This document shows positions 5,532 through 8,491 of a stretch of 8,491 nucleotides of DNA, piece after piece. The translations under genes were made by a program, and so were the position numbers. Source of the stretch: Candidatus Woesearchaeota archaeon (GTDB lineage Archaea; Nanobdellota; Nanobdellia; Woesearchaeales; JASKKU01); contig DSBS01000051.1 in NCBI GenBank assembly GCA_011045925.1, positions 1 to 8,491 of the forward strand, given 5' to 3'. The first letter of the stretch is position 1. Every line of letters starts with the position of its first letter. A model generated the notes under the pieces. The model was not told where the DNA came from, did no database searches, and saw only the letters and a program-made list of their open reading frames with translations.

Positions 5532-5891
5532 ATGTATAAGCAGGCAATCCTAATCCGCGCGGACTTAAAGCTCCCAAAAGGCAAGCTTGCAGTCCAGGCA
5601 GCGCATGCAAGCGTTGAGAATGTACTTAGAATGCTTAATGATGACAAGCAGGCAAGGGAAACGGTAAAAGCCTGGAGAAAAGAAGGCATGAAAAAGTCAG
5701 TCCTTAAGGTGCAGGATGATAAAGAGCTCTTTCTTTACAAGGAATCTGCTAAGGCAAAAGGCATTTATGCATCAATTATCACAGATGCAGGAAAAACAGT
5801 TGTAGAGCCAGGCACAGTAACCTGCCTTGCCCTTGGCCCTGACGAGGAAGAAAAGATTGATGAGCTTGCAGGAAAGCTTAAGCTTATATAA
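5532..5891 (+). CDS. pth2: peptidyl-tRNA hydrolase, archaeal/eukaryotic type (Pth2)
   Basis: The enzyme cleaves the ester bond between peptide and tRNA in peptidyl-tRNAs that drop off the ribosome, recycling tRNA in the cytosol. At 119 aa it has the standard Pth2 length. The hallmark segments are in place: an N-terminal strand YKQAILIRADLKLPKGKLAVQ, with Lys18 and His25 in GKLAVQAAHASVE, then a central helix-strand region with KSVLKV, and the C-terminal active-site block TDAGKTVVEPGTVTCLALGP (about 84-103), with Asp85, the GT turn (94-95) and Thr97. This matches the family pattern in which a Lys, His, Asp and Thr cluster around the tRNA-binding groove. ATG 5532 is fixed by the promoter geometry and by the family N-terminus. 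The gene converges on the CBS-domain gene with 25 nt between stop codons and no obvious T-tract, so the transcripts probably overlap. Confidence 0.97.
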   Translation: MYKQAILIRADLKLPKGKLAVQAAHASVENVLRMLNDDKQARETVKAWRKEGMKKSVLKVQDDKELFLYKESAKAKGIYASIITDAGKTVVEPGTVTCLALGPDEEEKIDELAGKLKLI

Positions 5892-5916
5892 GCCATTATA
5901 TCAGGTGTTCTTAGCC

Positions 5917-6489
5917 TTACTTGAAGTCAGAGTCCTTAATCCCTGCCTCAAAGCAGCTCTCGCAGATGTACTTGCCATTATTGGTCCTGATAAGGTCAGA
6001 GGAAATCTTTCCGCAGAGCTCGCAGTAGCCTTCCCTTTCAGGCAGAAGAGACATCTTGTCGTCACTCTCTCTTATCTCAATCATGTCAACAATAAGCTCA
6101 AAAAGGCTTGGCTGAATCTTTAGGATATCTTTCAGCGTAATCATTCCGATAAGGGTTTTGTCGTGATTTAATACAGGAAGGTGCCTTATCTCCAGGTCTC
6201 GCATCTTCTTGATTGCATCATAAATGTCAACTTCAGGGTTTGTAGTGAAAACATTATCAGTCATAATCTTTGTAATCGGCTCGCTGTCCTTAATCCTTTT
6301 TGCTATGACCTTCTGGACAAAATCTTTCTCAGTAACAATTCCAAGAAGCGTTTTTCTCTCATCAGAAATAATTAGGCTTCCAACATCCTTTTTTCCCATC
6401 AGCTTAGCAGCATCTAGAATTGAGGTGCTAGGAGGGCATACTATTGGGTTTTTGGTCATTGCATCAAGAACTCTTATTCCTGTTTTCAT
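5917..6489 (-). CDS. paired CBS-domain protein with C-terminal zinc ribbon
   Basis: This 190-aa cytosolic protein has two CBS motifs forming one Bateman module: residues about 8-65 (VLDAMTKNPIVCPPSTSILDAAKLM...GIVTEKDFV) and about 72-126 (ITKIMTDNVFTTNPEVDIYDAIKKM...GMITLKDIL). A short helical spacer leads to a treble-clef or ribbon-like metal site, C156-x2-C159 and C176-x2-C179. Bateman modules bind adenine nucleotides or SAM and act as energy sensors; the zinc knuckle suggests a nucleic-acid or protein partner. This CBS2-plus-zinc-finger arrangement is common in archaea, usually without a known target. ATG 6489 is chosen because GAGGTGG (6500-6494) is a strong Shine-Dalgarno site four bases upstream; the in-frame ATG at 6510 lacks one. 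The gene follows the membrane-protein gene by 71 nt, and a TATA-like ATTAAAAA (6536-6529) may give it a separate start. Confidence 0.92.
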   Translation of the reverse strand: MKTGIRVLDAMTKNPIVCPPSTSILDAAKLMGKKDVGSLIISDERKTLLGIVTEKDFVQKVIAKRIKDSEPITKIMTDNVFTTNPEVDIYDAIKKMRDLEIRHLPVLNHDKTLIGMITLKDILKIQPSLFELIVDMIEIRESDDKMSLLPEREGYCELCGKISSDLIRTNNGKYICESCFEAGIKDSDFK

Positions 6490-6493
6490 TTTG

Positions 6494-6500
6494 CCACCTC
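6494..6500 (-). promoter_or_regulatory. strong Shine-Dalgarno site of the CBS-domain gene
   Basis: GAGGTGG on the minus strand lies 4 nt before ATG 6489 and decides that start against the ATG at 6510, which would add seven residues. Confidence 0.75.
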
Positions 6501-6560
6501 TTTCATACAAAAAGGAATGTGCGCAGTGTTTTTAATCTTTTTTCTTTTCACTTCTTAATC

Positions 6561-7400
6561 CTAAACTTTCTCTGCCTCTTCCTTAACCTCTTTGTAGAGC
6601 TTTTTTATCTCCTGATAATCCTCATTTACAGCGTTAAATGATTTGGTGTCCATTTTTGACAGTATTTCCATGCACAGGTAGTATGTCTGCCTGGCTTTCT
6701 TAAGCCTTCCGTTTTTTATGTTGTTTCTAAGGGCTTCAGAGTAGTAGTTAAATTTGGAAATCAGCCCTTTCTGGGTTTTTTCGTTATCCCTGTTTATTCT
6801 CTCAGATTCCCTTTTTATCCAGAAAGCAATAAGAAGCGCAGCAGGAACAATTATTGCTGAAAGTGATGCAAGTATTGGGTATTTATAAAACAGAATAACT
6901 ATAAAGCTCGGCATGCCGTCTCTGTTAACGCAGATTTCATTAATGGGATGACAGTAAGTGCTTAGGCAGTCCCTATTGTGAATGCACTTTCTTCCTAGCT
7001 CGCATCCCCTGCATGAGCCTCCGCAGTCTACATCAGTCTCATCATAGTTCTTCAGGCTGTCAAAGCAATGCACAGACTGCTGAAAGTCGCAGGACTCTTT
7101 GCTGTAAAAGAGGTCTCCAGTGACCTCAGGGTATATAAAATAGCACTTCCTTTCTTTGTAATTCTCAGGAAAGCAGGCTCCCCACTCCATGCAGACAGCA
7201 ATGAACTCCTGCTCATCAATATCTATTGTGAAGTAAAAATCTTCCTTGAATTCCCTGTGCTCGCCTGAAAGAACAAGATAGAACAGGATAAAAAGAAGAA
7301 TGAACATTGCAGTAAGCTTAGCCAGCCTAGCCAGCTTTTGGTAAACCTTTTTGCGTTTCAACAAGCTTATTTGTTTCCTGATGTATTTAAAAATTTCCAA
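6561..7400 (-). CDS. two-TM membrane protein with external Cys-rich DCGG domain and cytoplasmic helical tail
   Basis: The product is 279 aa from TTG 7400. A strongly basic N-terminus precedes TM1 (about 28-45). Residues about 46-165 hold 12 cysteines and include the repeat-like motif C-F-D-S-L-K-N-Y-D-E-T-D-V-D-C-G-G-S-C-x2-C (112-133), then G-x2-C and DC...C. This resembles the NGxET-DVDCGG-CxxC module found in many secreted bacterial and archaeal proteins and is probably disulfide-rich. TM2 (about 168-194) ends in KRE, and residues 195-279 form a charged helical cytoplasmic tail with a helix-turn-helix pair (YYSEALRNNIKNGRLKKARQTYYLCMEIL) like TPR/MIT-type hairpins. The positive-inside rule puts the Cys domain outside. 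Function is unknown; a surface receptor or scaffold is a guess. An in-frame TTG at 7364 is an alternative start supported by promoter spacing. The gene follows bud32 by 46 nt. Confidence 0.8.
   Translation of the reverse strand: MEIFKYIRKQISLLKRKKVYQKLARLAKLTAMFILLFILFYLVLSGEHREFKEDFYFTIDIDEQEFIAVCMEWGACFPENYKERKCYFIYPEVTGDLFYSKESCDFQQSVHCFDSLKNYDETDVDCGGSCRGCELGRKCIHNRDCLSTYCHPINEICVNRDGMPSFIVILFYKYPILASLSAIIVPAALLIAFWIKRESERINRDNEKTQKGLISKFNYYSEALRNNIKNGRLKKARQTYYLCMEILSKMDTKSFNAVNEDYQEIKKLYKEVKEEAEKV
7384..7397 (-). promoter_or_regulatory. internal TATA element at the start of the membrane-protein gene
   Basis: On the minus strand GGAAAT (7397-7392) followed by TTTAAATA (7391-7384) is a BRE/TATA-like pair. 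It predicts a transcription start about 24 nt downstream at 7364, exactly at an in-frame TTG (7364-7362). A leaderless mRNA from there would give a 267-aa protein that keeps the basic segment and both membrane helices. Confidence 0.4.
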
Positions 7401-7446
7401 ACGCTGAGGGGTGACAATCTTTCAGGGATTTAGCCTAAAAGCGTTA

Positions 7447-8055
7447 TTAATCGCTTCTTTTTGCTTTGTTTCTTCCCCTTGACTGGACAATCCTAAGCCT
7501 TGCAAGGACCTCTTCCTTGTCTTTTGCATTGTATCTGCTGATTACATTTCTAAACATCTTATCTGACAAAGAAGGGTGCTTTGACTGCAGCGCCCTCTCC
7601 AACAAGTGCAGGTCAACAGCCTTATCCTCTGGCTTATGTGAGAAAAAAGACAGCCCAAAATCAATAAAAAACAGCTTTTTTCCTGCTGCAATCATGTTAG
7701 AGGTGGTTAAGTCATGGTGGATTATGCCGGCATCATGGATTACAGTAAGAAAAACAGCAATCTGGTCTCCATATTCCCTGAAGTTTGTTTTATTCAGAGC
7801 CTGCCTTAGCTGTTTTCCCTTAACCCTTTCCAGGCTAAGCTCAAAGTCTTTTTCACTGCAGGAAACTAGCTTGGGGACGCTTAACCCAAGTGAAATGCAC
7901 TTTTCTATGGCCTTTGCTTCCCGCTTTGTTCTTGACTTTCTTAGCCTTAAGTCAATCTCGGTTATTCTATAGCCCTTTTTTATTCTCTTTTTAATAATGA
8001 GGCTGTCTTTTATATGTATTTCAGCTTCAGCGCCTCTTATTAAAGAGCTACTCAT
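7447..8055 (-). CDS. bud32: Bud32, KEOPS-complex atypical kinase/ATPase
   Basis: Bud32 is the small RIO-like kinase that binds Kae1 in the KEOPS complex and supports t6A37 synthesis on ANN-decoding tRNAs. The 202-aa protein has the compact Bud32 layout: RGAEAEI in place of a Gly-rich loop (7-13), the ATP-anchoring lysine in LIIKKRIKKGYR (K22 or K23), the SRTKREA segment with the alpha-C Glu46, the catalytic loop HHDLTTSN (113-120) with Asp115 and Asn120, the metal-binding DFG (132-134), the family signature PEDKAVDLHLLERAL (142-155), and a basic C-terminal tail RSRGRNKAKR. One change stands out: the loop reads HHD where most Bud32 proteins have HGD. ATG 8055 is chosen because the longer reading to 8079 would extend far into the upstream gene. 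From 8055 the overlap is 8 nt (ATGAGTAG), suggesting translational coupling. Kae1 is not fused and not in the window. Confidence 0.96.
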   Translation of the reverse strand: MSSSLIRGAEAEIHIKDSLIIKKRIKKGYRITEIDLRLRKSRTKREAKAIEKCISLGLSVPKLVSCSEKDFELSLERVKGKQLRQALNKTNFREYGDQIAVFLTVIHDAGIIHHDLTTSNMIAAGKKLFFIDFGLSFFSHKPEDKAVDLHLLERALQSKHPSLSDKMFRNVISRYNAKDKEEVLARLRIVQSRGRNKAKRSD

Positions 8056-8491
8056 CCGCTTCAGTCCCCAGAAGGTCATTTCCGAAAAGAATCATCTCAA
8101 CATTGGTCTTGCTGAGGCTCTCTTTCTTTGTCAGGAATATCTTAAGAGGCGTAAAAAATAGGTATTTCCTGAAAGAATCCTTCAGAAAGTCGATTTCGCT
8201 TTCGTCTACAGAAGTAATTATGTGCAAAATCCCGTAGCTAACATTCTTCTTGCTGATCTCAGAGAAAACCTCTGAAATCTGGGCCAGCCACTCGTCCTTG
8301 TTCAGGTTAGTCTCAACCTTCTTCTCGCTTTTGTTCAGCTTTATTTTAATGATGTTCTTAATGGCTATCTTTTTGATAAGGTGCTCTTCCTCAGAGTAAA
8401 TAAGCTCTCTTGCAATTGACCTGAATTCAGCTTTCTTCTTTAAGTCAGGGCTGATTTCCATAAGCGAGTAGTCCAGCTCTTCTTCAATGTA
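8048..8491 (-). CDS. unrecognised protein upstream of bud32, 5' part outside the window
   Basis: The reading frame is open to the right edge of the window, so the N-terminus may be missing. An in-frame ATG at 8461 would give a 137-aa protein, but the ten codons before it (YIEEELDYSL) look like ordinary coding sequence and there is no ribosome site before that ATG. The visible part is soluble, with no Cys, and is rich in Lys, Glu and Ile. It has an N-terminal helical part (about 1-35 from the ATG), a Lys-rich IAIKNIIKIKL strand, a WLAQISEVFSEI helix, a strand YGILHIITSV, a further helix, and a closing MILFGNDLL strand. This suggests a small alpha/beta domain. I cannot name the family. The stop codon lies 8 nt inside bud32, so the two are almost certainly cotranscribed and translationally coupled. 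A role linked to tRNA modification or translation is only a neighbourhood guess. Confidence 0.7.
   Translation of the reverse strand, partial: YIEEELDYSLMEISPDLKKKAEFRSIARELIYSEEEHLIKKIAIKNIIKIKLNKSEKKVETNLNKDEWLAQISEVFSEISKKNVSYGILHIITSVDESEIDFLKDSFRKYLFFTPLKIFLTKKESLSKTNVEMILFGNDLLGTEADE

Noticed and set aside
5405..5689. 94-codon minus-strand frame across the AAA+/pth2 junction
   Set aside because: It is antisense to two convincing genes and their intergenic promoter.
5875..5893. AGCTTAAGCT and GCTTATATAAGC palindromes at the end of pth2
   Set aside because: They are short AT-rich palindromes mostly within codons; the TATA-like core has no gene at the right distance on either strand.
5827..6123. 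98-codon plus-strand frame overlapping the end of pth2
   Set aside because: It is out of frame with pth2 and antisense to the CBS/zinc-ribbon gene; no ribosome site and no domain.
7466..7972. 168-codon open frame on the plus strand
   Set aside because: It lies entirely antisense to bud32, whose kinase motifs are unambiguous; the translation has no family character.

Overview
The window reads as chromosomal DNA of an AT-rich archaeon, most likely a small-genome DPANN lineage (Woesearchaeota/Pacearchaeota-like). The archaeal evidence is strong: an archaeal/eukaryotic-type peptidyl-tRNA hydrolase (Pth2), a stand-alone Bud32/KEOPS kinase, a PAC2-family proteasome-chaperone homologue, a tRNA gene without encoded CCA, several BRE/TATA promoters placed for leaderless or near-leaderless transcripts, GGTGAT/GAGGTGG-type ribosome sites, and a candidate C/D box guide RNA. 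The DPANN assignment is inference, from the many short Cys-rich single-pass secreted or membrane proteins of unknown function and the style of the pilin-like N-terminus.

Layout, left to right. The plus strand of 1-3130 carries a PAC2-family protein (131-838), a secreted or anchored Cys-rich protein with a C-terminal lysozyme-like SLT transglycosylase domain (911-2719), and a small pilin-like membrane-anchored protein 24 nt downstream (2744-3130). The minus strand of about 3167-3355 is an RNA island: tRNA-Gly(UCC) and, upstream of it, a candidate box C/D sRNA, each with its own TATA element. The plus strand of 3495-5490 carries a long helical/coiled-coil protein followed by a single-domain AAA+ ATPase, separated by a hairpin plus T8 tract. 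Pth2 (5532-5891) follows from its own leaderless promoter. The minus strand of 5917-8491 carries, in transcription order, an unrecognised gene cut by the window edge, Bud32 (8 nt overlap), a two-TM Cys-rich membrane protein, and a paired-CBS/zinc-ribbon protein that converges on pth2.

Functional reading. The conserved housekeeping genes (PAC2, Pth2, Bud32, tRNA-Gly) belong to protein quality control, translation recycling and tRNA modification. The accessory material is more interesting. A peptidoglycan-type lytic transglycosylase fold sits in an organism that should have no murein. A two-gene helical protein plus AAA+ ATPase unit has the logic of a polymer or complex and its remodeller. A C/D sRNA candidate has k-turn geometry, but a plain hairpin stands where C'/D' boxes are expected. 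No insertion sequences, CRISPR arrays or transposases were seen.
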